This document shows positions 45,358 through 45,361 of a DNA stretch of 45,361 bases, piece after piece. Below the pieces are notes generated by a model, which was not told where the DNA came from, made no database searches, and saw nothing but the letters and a program-made list of their open reading frames with translations. Position numbers and translations under genes: made by a program. The first letter of the stretch is position 1. Every line of letters begins with the position of its first letter. The stretch covers positions 1 through 45,361 of the forward strand of contig NZ_MNBL01000111.1 in the NCBI RefSeq assembly GCF_001879695.1. Direction: 5' to 3'. The DNA is from Nioella sediminis (lineage in GTDB: Bacteria > Pseudomonadota > Alphaproteobacteria > Rhodobacterales > Rhodobacteraceae).

Positions 45358-45361
45358 CGCG

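Overview
The window reads as the chromosome of an alphaproteobacterium of the Rhodobacteraceae/Roseobacter group. Base composition is high-GC, almost every gap is short, and the gene content fits: a dnaG-rpoD pair, a heterotetrameric sarcosine oxidase operon, an nrdR-ribD pair, TadE/TadG-like pilus genes, a Glu dehydrogenase of the roseobacter type, and several small secreted or membrane proteins I associate with this family. No rRNA, tRNA, CRISPR array or transposase was seen, and no gap without a gene exceeds 300 bases.

Layout. 3-3357: a DUF2235 hydrolase-like gene and a CoxL-like molybdenum hydroxylase large subunit (both minus). 3503-8792: valS with a terminator, then two convergent PLP aminotransferases separated by a row of three AT-rich hairpins. 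8847-12397: glycosyltransferase, ygfZ, EamA transporter, DUF2161 nuclease-fold protein and rpmB with a clear sigma-70 promoter and terminator. 12504-15516: a copper-handling pair (DUF2946-like and PCu(A)C), two small secreted proteins, a sirtuin and a low-molecular-weight phosphatase. 15642-18144: an amino-acid dehydrogenase divergent from an Lrp/AsnC regulator, and a family-specific hypothetical protein. 18400-22056: lepA, then an AT-rich accessory island with a lone P-loop ATPase whose lepA-side end carries a REPIN-like inverted pair of palindromes. 22057-27822: alpha/beta hydrolase, small proteins including a 27-residue peptide, pirin, a hydroxyisobutyrate-dehydrogenase-like oxidoreductase and NAD-type glutamate dehydrogenase. 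28110-30887: three TadG/TadE-type genes. 31000-36471: soxB, an extra secreted-protein gene overprinted on the soxB end, soxD, soxA and soxG. 36552-38117: DUF4166, DCC-family and HlyU-family genes and a small membrane protein, the last two with matching promoters. 38249-38824: an AT-rich ParB-like gene inserted directly behind rpoD. 38814-45318: rpoD, dnaG, an Flp-like peptide, YjbQ, nrdR and ribD.

The most unusual signals are not classical genes. (i) A 64-bp element carrying three GGGGGTGTAC-type units and a terminator hairpin occurs twice, identical and inverted, about 14.4 kb apart, each time between convergent genes. (ii) A GGTGGGCA...TGCCCACC palindrome marks the 3' side of both AT-rich accessory genes; behind rpoD the accessory gene is also flanked by an imperfect 14-bp direct repeat of half that palindrome. 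(iii) A signal-peptide gene starts inside the conserved end of soxB. (iv) The lone ATPase and the ParB-like protein are the best candidates for poorly described systems, although no partner genes are present to prove a function. Family assignments are from recognition of motifs by eye; no database search was run.
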